Below, piece by piece: positions 11,659 through 21,465 of a stretch of 64,000 nt of DNA. The translations under genes were made by a program, and so were the position numbers. The notes under the pieces are model-generated. The model made no database searches and had not been told where the DNA came from. It saw nothing but the letters and a program-made list of their open reading frames with translations. This stretch comes from Mesobacillus subterraneus (lineage in GTDB: Bacteria > Bacillota > Bacilli > Bacillales > Cytobacillaceae). Position 1 is the stretch's first letter. Every line of letters starts with the position of its first letter. Location: assembly GCF_020524355.2 (NCBI RefSeq), contig NZ_CP129019.1, forward strand, positions 2,294,001-2,358,000, in the 5' to 3' direction.

Positions 11659-12300
11659 TTATACTAATGCCCCATTACGAACCTTCTTTATATCTCCATA
11701 AAACTCGATCTCATCTCCTTCAATGACTATTCCTTCACCGTCATGGCATGTATAAATAATTTCATCCTGAAGAAGAGAATATTTTAATAGGCTATCGAAC
11801 TGATGATTTTCTCTGTTCCTATGTGGCATGAACTCAAAATCAACCACTCCTAACCCACTTAAATCATGTAACTCGACTTCATTTTCATCTTGGAATGCAG
11901 CAATCTTAATTGATTTAGACATGATTATGCTTCCTGCACTTACACCGATTAAAGGTTTTCCCTCATTCACCATTTCTTTAATATTTTTATCAATGTTCCG
12001 TTCCTTCAAGTTTTTTAAAAATTGATATGTATTCCCCCCTGACAGAAAAATGGCGTCACAGCTTCTAAAATCCTCCAGCTGGGATGATTCGAATTCTTCA
12101 TCTACATCAAAATAAAATAAATCAGTAACACCCAATCCCAAAAAATCCGCCCTGGCTTTTGCAAAGTACTCCCTTTCCTTATCAGTTCTAGATGGAATAT
12201 AGGCAAGCTTAATAAACTGGGGACCTAATAAGTTCTTGACTTTGCTTTTTAAATCGGAAGCATTATTCCTTAAATCACTCAGTAATACTAATTTACTCAT
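11659..12300 (-). CDS. Peptidase E-like (S51 family) hydrolase
   Basis: About 213 residues of the class I glutamine amidotransferase-like fold. It has the nucleophile elbow GVSAGS near residue 120, the LSGGNTYQFL segment, and a downstream His in MPHRNRENH. Family S51 enzymes are Asp-specific dipeptidases or cyanophycinases; the short length favours peptidase E. I chose the ATG at 12300 (MSKLVLLSD), with AAAGAG 9 nt upstream, over a TTG three codons earlier. It is monocistronic and its substrate is unproven. Confidence 0.8.
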   Translation of the reverse strand: MSKLVLLSDLRNNASDLKSKVKNLLGPQFIKLAYIPSRTDKEREYFAKARADFLGLGVTDLFYFDVDEEFESSQLEDFRSCDAIFLSGGNTYQFLKNLKERNIDKNIKEMVNEGKPLIGVSAGSIIMSKSIKIAAFQDENEVELHDLSGLGVVDFEFMPHRNRENHQFDSLLKYSLLQDEIIYTCHDGEGIVIEGDEIEFYGDIKKVRNGALV

Positions 12301-12377
12301 CTTAATCAACTCTTTCCGTTAATTGTTATCAAAATAAGTTCGCCAAAGGAACTGTAAACACCTCTTGTAAAGACCAT

Positions 12378-12405
12378 ATAAAAAGAGCCTGGAACATCCA
12401 GACCC
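12378..12405 (-). terminator. Terminator of the MFS transporter gene
   Basis: On the minus strand GGGTCTGGA pairs with TCCAGGCTC (with one G-U) around TGT, followed by TTTTTAT. It lies 16 nt past the stop. Confidence 0.75.
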
Positions 12406-12420
12406 CTAAATTACAACCAA

Positions 12421-13716
12421 TTACCTTTTATTTGACCAAATCACAAATGGTATTAAAACTAAAGACAGTACCCCACCTGCAAGTGAGAGGAAAGAAAAGC
12501 TCGAATTCGCTACGACCATCCCGGAAAGTATCCCGCCCGTGGCTCCAGACAAAGCGACCATCACATCCACAGTTCCTTGCATTTTTGCGCGGTTCGTGGG
12601 ATTTGTCGCATCGACTAGGAGGGCGGTACCGCTGATCAGACCAAAGTTCCAGCCGAGGCCGAGTAGTATGAGTGCAAGGGTAATCCAAAGCATGGATTCT
12701 CCAGGAGCAACAGCAGCCATAATTCCTGAAATCAGAAGAGTAACTCCTGAAGCAACCGCCATCGTCGCACGTCCGATTTTATCAACAAGTACTCCAGTCA
12801 ACAAAGATGGCAAATACATTGCCCCAATATGAAACCCAATGACCATACCTACCGCACTTAAACCATGTCCATGGCTGCCCATATGTACCGGAGTCATCGT
12901 CATGATTGCAACCATGACCATTTGTGTGAGGACCATAATAAGAGCTGCAACTCCAATACCCCGCTTATCCGTTACGAGTTCTTCTTCTACATAATCAGGA
13001 GAACTGGTTTTAGCATTCCGTTCTGCCACTGCAATCGCTCTGGCGACCACAAACGGATCTGGACGGAGGAAAAACAATAATACTAATCCAGCAACGATAT
13101 AGGCTGCAGCTGCGAGAATGAATGGTCCAGACAAAGCTGGAACCCCTACAGATATAGCAAACTCCCCCATTGCCTCGACAAGGTTTGGACCAGCCACAGC
13201 CCCAAATGTTGTGGACACCATTGCAATACTGACTGCTGTCGCACGTTGTTTCGGACTGGCTAGATCCGTCCCTGCATACCGCGCCTGTAAATTTGTCGCA
13301 CTCCCTGCACCGTATATTAATAGCGCCACAAAAAGTAAAAAGATATTATTCGTCACTGCGGCGATGATTACACCAATCGCGCCAATTCCGCCAGTTAAAA
13401 ATCCTGAAGCCAGGCCCGCACGCCTGCCATAACGTTGTGAAAGGCGTCCTACAACGAGGGCTGCTCCAGCAGACCCCAGAGTGAAAAGCGCTATCGGAAG
13501 ACCGGCAACACTATCCGTGCCAAGCATCTCTTTAGCCAACAGCGCACCCACGGTAATACCTGCAGCAAGACCAGCACCGCCAAAAATCTGGGATAAAACA
13601 ACTATTAATAATGTCCTTTTATATAAAGCTTTTTGTTTTTCAGGTGATTCTACATAAGCTTGGAGCCACTCGGGTTGACTCACAATTGCCGTAGCATCTT
13701 CATTTTGACGTGACAT
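12421..13716 (-). CDS. Major facilitator superfamily transporter
   Basis: 431 residues with about 12 predicted membrane helices after a charged N-terminal tail of about 30 residues. The MFS motif A (GRLSQRYGRRAG) lies in the loop after helix 2, and a second half begins near residue 245. It is probably a drug or metabolite exporter; the substrate cannot be read from sequence. Spacing to its neighbours is wide and it has its own terminator, so it is likely monocistronic. Confidence 0.85.
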   Translation of the reverse strand: MSRQNEDATAIVSQPEWLQAYVESPEKQKALYKRTLLIVVLSQIFGGAGLAAGITVGALLAKEMLGTDSVAGLPIALFTLGSAGAALVVGRLSQRYGRRAGLASGFLTGGIGAIGVIIAAVTNNIFLLFVALLIYGAGSATNLQARYAGTDLASPKQRATAVSIAMVSTTFGAVAGPNLVEAMGEFAISVGVPALSGPFILAAAAYIVAGLVLLFFLRPDPFVVARAIAVAERNAKTSSPDYVEEELVTDKRGIGVAALIMVLTQMVMVAIMTMTPVHMGSHGHGLSAVGMVIGFHIGAMYLPSLLTGVLVDKIGRATMAVASGVTLLISGIMAAVAPGESMLWITLALILLGLGWNFGLISGTALLVDATNPTNRAKMQGTVDVMVALSGATGGILSGMVVANSSFSFLSLAGGVLSLVLIPFVIWSNKR

Positions 13717-13802
13717 TTTTTCAGCTCTCTCTTTCTAAAATCAAGATGCTCCAATTATACTACATTGGGTATATTTTTAATATCAATTATATATCGTTAA
13801 AA

Positions 13803-14177
13803 TTAATACTTCTCCAGCTCAGCTTCTAAAGCTTCCCTTAGCGTGTCCACTTCCAATACGACAGAATCTGTGTTTGTTGGGAAAATGGAAGGTTTGATTC
13901 CATCAGATTTCATCCCCGGAAGCCATTTTTCGAGGAAGTGGACCAAATCAATACTTTTTGCTCTAAACCCTTCCCATTCTTTTTTTGCAAAAGTCTCTGC
14001 GAACTTCGCATTAGGAAAAAATGGGATCAGTGTATTGCCCATATCATCTTGGGCTGTTGCCCAGCCAACGTTATATAGTCCCCAGACCTCTTCATAATCC
14101 GCTGTTTTTTTAATGAAGTATTCATATCTTATAACTGCCGGCTGGCTGATGACTGCTTCAAATTCACGTAGATTCAA
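13803..14177 (-). CDS. DUF2750 family protein
   Basis: 124 residues, acidic and soluble. The sequence has the DUF2750 pattern: an N-terminal helix, the central EVWGLYNVGWA strand, then FPNAKFAETFA and a C-terminal segment ending in VLEVDTLREAL. Function is unknown. It lies 11 nt downstream of the GNAT gene 14189-14644 and is probably co-transcribed with it. Confidence 0.8.
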   Translation of the reverse strand: MNLREFEAVISQPAVIRYEYFIKKTADYEEVWGLYNVGWATAQDDMGNTLIPFFPNAKFAETFAKKEWEGFRAKSIDLVHFLEKWLPGMKSDGIKPSIFPTNTDSVVLEVDTLREALEAELEKY

Positions 14178-14188
14178 TTTCAGCTCTC

Positions 14189-14644
14189 CTATCGTTGTCC
14201 ATCCTTACGAGCCTGGATGTACCCATAATACGCGCAAGTACCATTTTGCGAAAGATCCTTAACCTCAAACCCGCATTTTTCGTAGAAGTTAAAATTGCTG
14301 GCAGAAGTATGGGCAAACCAATCTCCGTGAGGAAGCTTTTGTACACAAAGCTGCACAAGTTTCTTGCCAATACCTTTTCCTCGATATTCTGATAAAACTG
14401 CCAAGTCCATAATGTTCGCTGCCATAATCTGATCCGAAATGACCCTGACCATTCCAACCATTTCATTTTGGTCCCAAACGGTAAATGCCCAAGTGGAATT
14501 TTTGAATATCAACGAAAACTTTTCCTTTTGCCAAACTGGAGTATTGCTTGCCCAACCTGCGTCTTCAAAAAGCTTTTCAACATTATCCGCCTGTATCCCT
14601 TCCGTGCCTTCCCGTATGACAAGTCCATTAAAATATTGATACAT
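14189..14644 (-). CDS. GNAT family N-acetyltransferase
   Basis: 151 residues. The acetyl-CoA pyrophosphate loop is YRGKGIGKKLVQ near residue 87, and the typical C-terminal NFNFYEKCGF beta-bulge segment follows. It transfers an acetyl group to an unknown amine. The likely operon partner is the DUF2750 gene downstream. AAAGGGG lies before the ATG. Confidence 0.85.
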   Translation of the reverse strand: MYQYFNGLVIREGTEGIQADNVEKLFEDAGWASNTPVWQKEKFSLIFKNSTWAFTVWDQNEMVGMVRVISDQIMAANIMDLAVLSEYRGKGIGKKLVQLCVQKLPHGDWFAHTSASNFNFYEKCGFEVKDLSQNGTCAYYGYIQARKDGQR

Positions 14645-14784
14645 ATATGATCCCCTTTTTAAAATTCCTTAGGTTTGATATTCGGTATTGGTCTGTACAT
14701 GTCCTGCCATAGATTAACAATTGCTGTTGGTCTGGTTATTTCGGTCTTAAATAACAAAGCCTATTTATAGGAGGTGCATATTCT

Positions 14785-14946
14785 ATGGTTAGGATCCATA
14801 ATCCAGTTAAAGGCAATAAAAACAAAGTCGGTGCTGACGGCCAGCTTCATGGAGGCGTAATGGAAACAGCGGATGAATTTTTTGATTCGATTTTTCAGCA
14901 AGGCACTAAACGTCAGGAGCAAGATAAATCAAACACAAAAAAATAA
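14785..14946 (+). CDS. Small hypothetical protein (53 aa)
   Basis: Reads MVRIHNPVKGNKNK to its C-terminus QDKSNTKK, hydrophilic with no membrane segment. The evidence for a gene is the strong AGGAGGTG ribosome site 8 nt before the ATG and a perfect 10-bp terminator directly at the stop codon. I do not recognise the family. The N-terminal half is basic and Gly/Asn-rich, and the middle (ETADEFFDSIF) could form an amphipathic helix. Confidence 0.7.
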   Translation: MVRIHNPVKGNKNKVGADGQLHGGVMETADEFFDSIFQQGTKRQEQDKSNTKK

Positions 14947-14970
14947 CGCCATTTCCGGCGTTATTTTAAT
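14941..14970 (+). terminator. Terminator of the 53-aa gene
   Basis: AAATAACGCC (14941-14950) pairs perfectly with GGCGTTATTT (14957-14966). The stem includes the stop codon. Confidence 0.9.
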
Positions 14971-14972
14971 CT

Positions 14973-15172
14973 AGTCATGTTTGATTTAATCCGTATTCCA
15001 ATTTGTCCATTAAACTCTTCTTAGTAGACATTTCGATCCAATCCATACCTCAAAATGTCTATTAAATCCTGTTCCTTAGACATTTCGATTTCATCTAAGC
15101 TTCAAAATGTCTAATAAATCCCTCTTCTTACCCATTTTGATTCCATCCACACATTAAAATGTCCTTAATAGT
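14973..15172. repeat. Tandem array of four degenerate 52-53-bp repeats
   Basis: Units start at about 14973, 15026, 15078 and 15130. The middle two contain a hairpin, e.g. TAGACATTT (15025-15033) with AAATGTCTA (15053-15061). The linker after each hairpin is pyrimidine-rich (CTTCTT type). The outer units are decayed. It lies between two terminators in a convergent gap. Confidence 0.75.
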
Positions 15173-15180
15173 CTCTATAA

Positions 15181-15215
15181 TAAGAAAAGCACCCATCGCT
15201 AATCAATGAGTGCTT
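15181..15215 (-). terminator. Terminator of yneF
   Basis: On the minus strand AAGCACTCAT pairs with ATGGGTGCTT, followed by TTCTTATT. It lies 9 nt past the yneF stop. Confidence 0.8.
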
Positions 15216-15223
15216 GTCCTTTA

Positions 15224-15442
15224 TTATTTTCCTGTCTGCTTGTTCATTGCTGACATCATTTGATTGATTTTCTTCTGGGATGGTTTCATACCCATCTGCA
15301 TCATCATCATTTTAAGCATTTGTTCGTTAATTGGCGGATTTTTCTTTAAGTAGCTCTCCATGTATCTACGAGCAATGAAAAATCCTAGCGCTACACCGAC
15401 AATTAATGCCAGTATACCAACTAGAATAAACTGCCACACCAT
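15224..15442 (-). CDS. yneF: UPF0154 membrane protein YneF
   Basis: 72 residues: one N-terminal membrane helix (residues 3-24), then the conserved cytosolic tail with [14 protein letters not shown] and the Met-rich [15 protein letters not shown], diagnostic of UPF0154. Function is unknown. I chose the ATG at 15442 because GGAGG lies directly upstream. It is located between sirA and the Spo0E-like gene as in B. subtilis. Confidence 0.93.
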   Translation of the reverse strand: MVWQFILVGILALIVGVALGFFIARRYMESYLKKNPPINEQMLKMMMMQMGMKPSQKKINQMMSAMNKQTGK

Positions 15443-15611
15443 AAAAACTTCCTCCTTCATGTTGTCTAACATACAGTGTACTAAACCAACAGCTATTATA
15501 CAATATCTGTTGGTTTTTTTCTCTATTAAATGAACTCAATTTGAAAAATTTTTGTATTTACTTTACTAATCATGAACCAAAAACATTTATCAATGAGTAC
15601 TTCAACCTTCA

Positions 15612-16052
15612 TTATATATATTTACGTTCTTTAATCGGCTTGAGCCAGCCGTATTTGCTTGATTTAAGGTCAATAGCCAGGAATGATGATTCACATTTAC
15701 GGAGAATTTCAAAAAAAACCGTTTCAGCGTCAACTTGTCCATGGGAATCCAACTCCAGCCATTTCTCATGTACTTTAAGTGTGGCTGAACTGTTATTTGT
15801 ATTATTTTCATAAATATATGTGCCGTTCTGAACATGAAATCCTTTTGCCTTCGAAAGCTGTTGATGCAGGAGCTGATGGATGCGAAGCACTGGAATGGAT
15901 TTGGTTACATACTTGACTTGCTTGGCAATGATCGATTTTAGATCGTTGTTCGCTTGACTATATTCCAAAAATAATTCGTAAAACATCCGTTCTCTTCCGA
16001 AATAATGGGAGGCAAATTCATCTTCTATTAGATATAGCTGGTAGGATCTCAT
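15612..16052 (-). CDS. sirA: Sporulation inhibitor of replication SirA
   Basis: 146 residues matching SirA (YneE): N-terminal YLIEDEFASHYFGRE, central IPVLRIHQ and C-terminal FLAIDLKSSKYGWLKPIKER. SirA binds DnaA domain I and blocks new rounds of replication at the onset of sporulation under Spo0A control. It lies in the expected place between tkt and yneF, although several unrelated genes (azoR, lysozyme-like, SDR) are inserted here. Confidence 0.93.
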   Translation of the reverse strand: MRSYQLYLIEDEFASHYFGRERMFYELFLEYSQANNDLKSIIAKQVKYVTKSIPVLRIHQLLHQQLSKAKGFHVQNGTYIYENNTNNSSATLKVHEKWLELDSHGQVDAETVFFEILRKCESSFLAIDLKSSKYGWLKPIKERKYI

Positions 16053-16305
16053 TTGATCCCCTCCTCTGCAGACAAGCTTTTGTCTTTATTATAGGAAAAC
16101 GATCAGTCTGCGTTTGTCTAAAGGTGCCGCAAAAATCCACTAATTATGTCGAATTCAAAACTTTCTTACTTTTTAAATATAAATTTCTTTTATTCAGCTG
16201 TCCAGGAATTACAAGCTTAAGAACTTTTTATGCCAGAAAAGGAATAGGAGGTTTTAATCAGGGGAATATATCAATGTTAATTAGACAGAGAAAGGATGAC
16301 TATGC

Positions 16306-16941
16306 ATGGCTACAGTGCTTTACATTTCAGCGAATCCAAAACCGGTTGAAGAATCGTTCAGTTTATCGGTTGGGGAGGAGTTCATAAAAGCCTACCGTAA
16401 AAACAACCCTGAAGATGAAGTCGTCAGATTGGACCTTTATAACATGGACGTACCATTCATAGATACAGACGTTTTCAGCGGCTGGGGCAAATTACAGCAA
16501 GGATCTGCTTTCGATCAGCTTAGTGATGATGAAAAACAAAAGGTTAGCGCGATCAATCAACTAACAGACCAGTTTGTTAACGGAGATAAATATATCTTTG
16601 TCACTCCTTTTTGGAACTTCAGTTTCCCGCCAAAAATGAAAGCTTATATTGATAACATTGCGATTGCCGGGAAAACATTCAAGTATACTGCAGAAGGCCC
16701 GGTAGGTTTACTTGAAGGCAAGAAAGCTCTGCACATCCAGGCCCGTGGCGGCGTTTACTCAGAAGGACCTGCGAAAGATTTGGAATTCGGAGACCGTTAT
16801 CTCCGCGCAGTTCTTTCATTCTTGGGTATTAGCGATGCACAAACATTGGCAATTGAGGGAATGGCAGCAATGCCTGATAAAGCACAGGAAATCAAACAAC
16901 AGGCCATTCAACGTGCGATTGAGCTTGCAAATCAATTTTAA
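16306..16941 (+). CDS. azoR: FMN-dependent NADH-azoreductase
   Basis: A flavodoxin-like quinone/azo reductase of 211 residues. It has the FMN phosphate-binding [13 protein letters not shown] loop near residues 7-19, the [19 protein letters not shown] segment and the [10 protein letters not shown] flavin loop. It reduces azo dyes and quinones with NADH through a flavin, probably for electrophile defence. AAAGGATG lies 7 nt upstream of the ATG. It ends in a strong bidirectional terminator shared with the convergent small gene. Confidence 0.93.
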   Translation: MATVLYISANPKPVEESFSLSVGEEFIKAYRKNNPEDEVVRLDLYNMDVPFIDTDVFSGWGKLQQGSAFDQLSDDEKQKVSAINQLTDQFVNGDKYIFVTPFWNFSFPPKMKAYIDNIAIAGKTFKYTAEGPVGLLEGKKALHIQARGGVYSEGPAKDLEFGDRYLRAVLSFLGISDAQTLAIEGMAAMPDKAQEIKQQAIQRAIELANQF

Positions 16942-16985
16942 TTCAGTAAAAAAAAGCCTTTTTCTAGGCTTTTTTTTACTGAATT
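16940..16985. terminator. Bidirectional terminator between azoR and the KDIPLDG gene
   Basis: A perfect 20-bp inverted repeat (16940-16959 with 16966-16985) centred on AAGCCT/AGGCTT with flanking A/T tracts. It serves both convergent genes and overlaps both stop codons. Confidence 0.9.
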
Positions 16986-17133
16986 ATTTTACTCCGTCCA
17001 GCGGTATGTCTTTGCGGTGGTCGAAACTGTAAACAGCACTTTCCAAGATTGCCTGTTCTTCTGAGTTCGCTTGCTGAACTGCCTGATTTCCTGCCGCACC
17101 GTCCAGTGGAATGTCCTTTCCATATTCAAACAT
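16984..17133 (-). CDS. Small protein with a duplicated KDIPLDG motif (49 aa)
   Basis: Starts MFEYGKDIPLDGAAG and ends HRKDIPLDGVK. The heptapeptide KDIPLDG occurs at residues 6-12 and 41-47, each preceded by an aromatic segment (FEYG and YSFDHR), and the two are separated by a Gln/Glu-rich helix. The ribosome site AGGAGGTG is strong. A candidate sigma-E promoter lies 20 nt further upstream. I do not recognise the family; a mother-cell sporulation role is an inference from the promoter only. Confidence 0.75.
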   Translation of the reverse strand: MFEYGKDIPLDGAAGNQAVQQANSEEQAILESAVYSFDHRKDIPLDGVK

Positions 17134-17153
17134 TTACATACACCTCCTGATTT

Positions 17154-17182
17154 TTAGTATGGGTATTTGTTACAAATATATT
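17154..17182 (-). promoter_or_regulatory. Candidate sigma-E promoter
   Basis: On the minus strand AATATATT (17182-17175), 13-nt spacer, CATACTAA (17161-17154). This resembles the sigma-E pattern ATATT / CATACAAT. Confidence 0.4.
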
Positions 17183-17229
17183 TACCGTCTTCATTCTTTT
17201 TCCCTGCTTTATCCTTAAAATTTTCTTAA

Positions 17230-17258
17230 ATAAAAAAACACCCGAATATTCAGATGTT
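17230..17258 (-). terminator. Terminator of the lysozyme-like gene
   Basis: On the minus strand AAACATCTGA pairs with TCGGGTGTTT (two G-U) around ATAT, followed by TTTTATTT. Confidence 0.8.
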
Positions 17259-17284
17259 TTTAATTCGTTTTCTTATCACTCTAT

Positions 17285-17980
17285 TTAAAAAGAGCGTTGC
17301 GTACTTTCCTCGTTTAAATTAGCTGGATTACTCACTGTAATTGATTCCATATGTTTTGCTACCTTCGTGCTATAGGTGAAATCACCATAGCAATAAGGAT
17401 AACGGAAATTGTTCTTATCACCGCCGCAATTATATGTTTGCGGGTTTTTTTCAACCTGGAGCAACGAAAATTCCTTTGCCAGCTCCTCGGTATGCTTACC
17501 CCCATTTTTCGCCACAAAATCAATATAGCCGATTCCCATGTTGTATGACTGGATGACTGCAGCGAAGTCTACTTGCTTCTTATTTCCATATTCCACAACT
17601 CGATTGAAATACTTTACACCTTGCTGGACGCTTTTTCTGGGATCCTGAATCGTATTTGGTGGCAGACCGGCAGATTCAGAGGCTTGCATAGGATCGCCTC
17701 CCTTCCCCCGGCTCTCCTGCATCATTAAAGCAGCGACAGTGATGGTATGCTCGTCCAGCCCCACCTTTTTCAATTCTTCCTCAATCATCGGAGTGTATTT
17801 GGCCACTTCTCCAATTGAACTATTCACACCAACATTCATTTTTTTGAAGCTTTGATTATATAAATCCAGAAATCTATCAAGCAAGAAAAATCCAACGAAG
17901 GCTACAAATAATAAAATTGCCAGATTGAAGTTTCTCTGGACTAGTTTTTTCTTTTTGGGTCTCTTCTTTGTGTATTTCAT
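17285..17980 (-). CDS. Membrane-anchored lysozyme-like muramidase
   Basis: 231 residues: a very basic N-terminus, one membrane helix (about 20-37), then an extracytoplasmic lysozyme-like domain (PF13702 type, as in CwlT). The probable catalytic Glu lies in ALMMQESRGKGGDPMQ near residue 89, and the NMGIGYIDFVAKNGG segment is conserved in the family. It is expected to cleave peptidoglycan glycan strands outside the membrane. Unlike CwlT it lacks a C-terminal NlpC/P60 domain. It is monocistronic. Confidence 0.85.
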   Translation of the reverse strand: MKYTKKRPKKKKLVQRNFNLAILLFVAFVGFFLLDRFLDLYNQSFKKMNVGVNSSIGEVAKYTPMIEEELKKVGLDEHTITVAALMMQESRGKGGDPMQASESAGLPPNTIQDPRKSVQQGVKYFNRVVEYGNKKQVDFAAVIQSYNMGIGYIDFVAKNGGKHTEELAKEFSLLQVEKNPQTYNCGGDKNNFRYPYCYGDFTYSTKVAKHMESITVSNPANLNEESTQRSF

Positions 17981-18086
17981 CCATTACTTCTCTCCCAATT
18001 ACGTACTTTCTCTTCCTCCTATTGTATAAAATAATACGAAAAGTTGAAAGGGAGCTGCAATCATTATTGCAGCTCCTTCTCGTTAA

Positions 18087-18833
18087 TTATTCTTCATAAA
18101 TCATTTTACGTGTCATCCCACCATCGATAACAAGATCTTGTCCATTTATAAAATCATTATCCGGGTCAGCTATATAAAGACAGGCTTTGGCTATATCTTC
18201 TGGTTTACCTACACGGTTAGACCAATGCTGAAGATGGTCTTTCTCTCTGAGATCACCATAATCCTCTGTTTGAATCCAGCCAGGACTGATAGAGTTTACC
18301 GTTATTCCCTTTTCTTGAAGTGAAGCTGCCAGGGCATGAGTCAAAGCAAGGATTCCACCTTTGGATGATGCATAGGCTTCTGAGTTCGGTTGAGACATGG
18401 TTGCCCTTGTAGAAGCAATATTTATGATCCGGCCACCTGCCTCCATCCTGCGGGCAGCTTCACGAGAACCGATGAAAACACTCCTTAGATTCGTGAACAC
18501 AACATCCTCCCATTCAGCAGTCGTCAGCTCAAACAGAGATTTGAATCTAGAAACACCAGCATTGTTGATTAAAATATCGATCTTTCCGAAGTCTTGCATA
18601 ACTTGATCCAGCAGGCTGACCAGGTCTTCTTCTTTCCTTACATCCGTTCTGTAAAAGACAGCTTGTCCTCCTAGCTCTTTTAGCTTGGAAACCAATTCTT
18701 TCCCCTTTATTTCATCTGTATCGGCTATACATACATGTGCTTTCTCAATAGCATATGCTTTCGAAATTCCTTTACCAATCCCGTTAGATCCACCAGTTAT
18801 AATGACCGTTTTCCCCTCAAACTTACCTGACAT
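18087..18833 (-). CDS. SDR family oxidoreductase
   Basis: A classical short-chain dehydrogenase of 248 residues. It has the NAD(P) motif TGGSNGIGKGI near residues 13-23, the NNAG motif at about 90, and a catalytic Ser/Tyr/Lys site with AYASSKGG near 153. The closing segment DFINGQDLVIDGGMTRKM is typical of glucose/3-oxoacyl-ACP reductase-like members. The substrate is unknown. Asp at the end of beta-2 (ADTDE) suggests preference for NAD over NADP. Confidence 0.88.
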   Translation of the reverse strand: MSGKFEGKTVIITGGSNGIGKGISKAYAIEKAHVCIADTDEIKGKELVSKLKELGGQAVFYRTDVRKEEDLVSLLDQVMQDFGKIDILINNAGVSRFKSLFELTTAEWEDVVFTNLRSVFIGSREAARRMEAGGRIINIASTRATMSQPNSEAYASSKGGILALTHALAASLQEKGITVNSISPGWIQTEDYGDLREKDHLQHWSNRVGKPEDIAKACLYIADPDNDFINGQDLVIDGGMTRKMIYEE

Positions 18834-19071
18834 TTCCTTACCTCCTATTAAACGAAATTAACATTATCATTGATTCCACATCGATTATGGTTTCAATCCT
18901 TTTAATTAAAAATAAGCCAGACTGCCTTAACAGCTCAGCTCATGCTTTTTTAGCTTCTTCAATTATTAATATGAAAAATGTTTTCGCTCTTATCACGGGG
19001 TAATCTCAACAACTTTTATGATTGACTTTTCTAAAGTAGTTCCTCAGTTTCACAACTTATATATATTTTCA

Positions 19072-19112
19072 TAAAAAACGAGCATGTACCTAAATGGTCT
19101 CATGCTCGTTTT
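19072..19112 (-). terminator. Terminator of tkt
   Basis: Perfect 12-bp stem AAAACGAGCATG (19075-19086) with CATGCTCGTTTT (19101-19112); TTTTTTAT follows on the minus strand. The remaining 18834-19071 gap shows nothing recognisable. Confidence 0.9.
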
Positions 19113-19122
19113 AGTATGGATC

Positions 19123-21132
19123 TTAGTTTTGCTCAAGCAAAGCTTTCACTCGTGCAACTACATTGTTCACGGAGAAGCCGTACTCTTCGAGGATCTTTTC
19201 ACCTGGGGCAGATGCACCAAATGTATCAATCGCAAGTACTTCACCCTCATCACCAACATAACGATGCCAGCCAAGTGAAGAACCCATCTCGATTCCAAGG
19301 CGTTTCTTGACCGACTTTGGAATTACACTTTCTTTATATTCCTTTGACTGCTGTTCGAAACGGTCCCATGATGGCATGCTCACAACCGCTACGTCGATGC
19401 CTTCAGAAGCGAGAGCCTCTTGTGCGTTCACTGCAAGGCTGACTTCTGAACCTGCTGCCAGAAGCAATGCATCAGCGTTGTCTTTTCCAGCTGGAGAAAT
19501 GACGTAAGCACCTTTAGATACGCCTTCGTATGCGTTCTTGTCAGTATCTTTGATTGTCGGCAGGTTTTGACGAGTTAACACAAGAGCGGTAGGCGTCTTA
19601 GTTGATTCAACTGAAAGCTTCCATGCAGCCGCCGTTTCGTTACCATCTGCAGGGCGGATGACTGACAAGTTCGGCATAGCGCGAAGTCCAGCAAGCTGCT
19701 CAACTGGTTCATGTGTAGGACCATCTTCTCCAACTGCGATGCTATCATGTGTGAATACGTATGTTACAGGTAAGCCCATTAACGCAGCAAGTCGGATTGC
19801 TGGCTTTAAGTAGTCGGAGAACACGAAGAATGTTCCGCCAAATATCTTAAGTCCGCCGTGGAGTGCCATACCGTTCATCGCAGCACCCATAGCGAATTCA
19901 CGAACACCAAACCAGATGTTGCGGCCTTCGAATGAACCCGGGAAGAAATCACCTGATCCCTTGATCATTGTTTTGTTTGATCCGGCAAGGTCAGCAGATC
20001 CGCCGATCAAGTAAGGAAGGTTTTTCGCGATCCCATTAAGTGCTTCTCCAGAAGAAGCACGGCTCGCAAGGCTTTTTCCTTCTTCATATACAGGGATGTC
20101 CTTATCCCATCCTTCAACTAACTCACCCTTCATTGACTTTTCAAGCTGGGCTCCCAGTTCAGGAAATTCACTCTTATATTTTGCGAAAAGCTCGTTCCAA
20201 GCCTGTTCCGCTTGTTCACCTTTATTAGCGATTTGTTGTTTGAAGTGATCGTAAACTTCACTTGGAACATGGAAGTCTTCTTCAAAAGTCCACTTATAAG
20301 CTTCTTTAGTTAGCTTCAATTCGTCCGCACCAAGAGGAGCACCGTGAACATCTGATTTACCAGAAAGGTTAGGTGATCCATAACCGATAACCGTCTTGAC
20401 TTCAATCATTGTTGGACGGTCTTCATCCGTCTTTGCTTCTTCAATTGCTTTGGCGATTTCTTCAAGATTGTTACCATCTTCGACACGGATGTACTGCCAT
20501 CCATATGCTTTAAATCGGCCCTCAACACTTTCTGAGAATGACTTATCAAGATCTCCATCCAAAGAAATATCGTTCGAATCATAAAGAACAATCATTCTGC
20601 CTAGCTTCAGGTGAGCTGCCATTGAAGCTGCTTCAGCAGAAACACCTTCCATTAGATCGCCATCACCGCAAATACTATATGTATAGTGATCAACGAGATT
20701 GTAATTATCCTTATTGTAAACAGCAGCGAGATGGCGCTCAGCCATTGCCATACCAACAGCCATAGCAATTCCCTGGCCAAGTGGTCCAGTTGTTGCGTCT
20801 ACCCCAGCAGTATGACCAAACTCAGGGTGTCCTGGAGTCTTGCTTCCCCATTGGCGGAATTGTTTAATGTCATCCATTGTCAGATCATAACCTGCAAGGT
20901 GCAGCAAGCTGTATAACAGCATAGAACCGTGTCCAGCAGACAACACAAAGCGATCGCGGTTAAACCATTCAGGATTTTTAGGATTGATGTTCATGTAACG
21001 AGACCACAATGTGTATGCCATTGGAGCTGCCCCCATTGGCATGCCTGGGTGGCTGGAATTTGCTTTTTCAATTGCATCAATTGATAAAGTACGAATGGAA
21101 TCAATCGAAAGCATATCAATTTCTTTAAACAT
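19123..21132 (-). CDS. tkt: Transketolase
   Basis: 669 residues. It transfers two-carbon ketol units in the non-oxidative pentose phosphate pathway. The thiamine diphosphate motif starts at GDGDLMEG (near 155), with the N-terminal [20 protein letters not shown] and the C-terminal half segments [16 protein letters not shown] and [17 protein letters not shown] chose the ATG at 21132 (MFKEIDMLS): the ATG three codons earlier lies inside the ribosome site GAAAGGATG. Downstream of ynzC as in B. subtilis, with its own promoter. Confidence 0.96.
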   Translation of the reverse strand: MFKEIDMLSIDSIRTLSIDAIEKANSSHPGMPMGAAPMAYTLWSRYMNINPKNPEWFNRDRFVLSAGHGSMLLYSLLHLAGYDLTMDDIKQFRQWGSKTPGHPEFGHTAGVDATTGPLGQGIAMAVGMAMAERHLAAVYNKDNYNLVDHYTYSICGDGDLMEGVSAEAASMAAHLKLGRMIVLYDSNDISLDGDLDKSFSESVEGRFKAYGWQYIRVEDGNNLEEIAKAIEEAKTDEDRPTMIEVKTVIGYGSPNLSGKSDVHGAPLGADELKLTKEAYKWTFEEDFHVPSEVYDHFKQQIANKGEQAEQAWNELFAKYKSEFPELGAQLEKSMKGELVEGWDKDIPVYEEGKSLASRASSGEALNGIAKNLPYLIGGSADLAGSNKTMIKGSGDFFPGSFEGRNIWFGVREFAMGAAMNGMALHGGLKIFGGTFFVFSDYLKPAIRLAALMGLPVTYVFTHDSIAVGEDGPTHEPVEQLAGLRAMPNLSVIRPADGNETAAAWKLSVESTKTPTALVLTRQNLPTIKDTDKNAYEGVSKGAYVISPAGKDNADALLLAAGSEVSLAVNAQEALASEGIDVAVVSMPSWDRFEQQSKEYKESVIPKSVKKRLGIEMGSSLGWHRYVGDEGEVLAIDTFGASAPGEKILEEYGFSVNNVVARVKALLEQN

Positions 21133-21172
21133 TATATACATCCTTTCTATAGGTACTGGCTACATCCTTAAT

Positions 21173-21202
21173 ATTATAGCGAGAGAAATCATTATACAAC
21201 AA
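21173..21202 (-). promoter_or_regulatory. Promoter of tkt
   Basis: On the minus strand TTGTTG (21202-21197), 18-nt spacer, TATAAT (21178-21173), 40 nt before the start codon. The rest of the 21203-21465 gap holds no gene or clear structure. Confidence 0.6.
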
Positions 21203-21465
21203 ATTGTGCCTGAAAGAGACAGAAATGGCCGTATTGTTATCTATTTTGACACAAATGAGCTGTTGATATGTAAATAAAGCCTTTGTAAACGAAAAATAAT
21301 CCATAGCAGTACGTTAGAAATCAAAAGCCTTCATTGTATCTGGGTAATCCCTTAGGATAATTCCCACTTATTTAGGGAGTTGAACCAAACCACATTATTA
21401 ACTTCGAAAAATTCGACAAAATAAAAATGGAATACATGTACTATGTATTCCAAATCAGTATCTAT

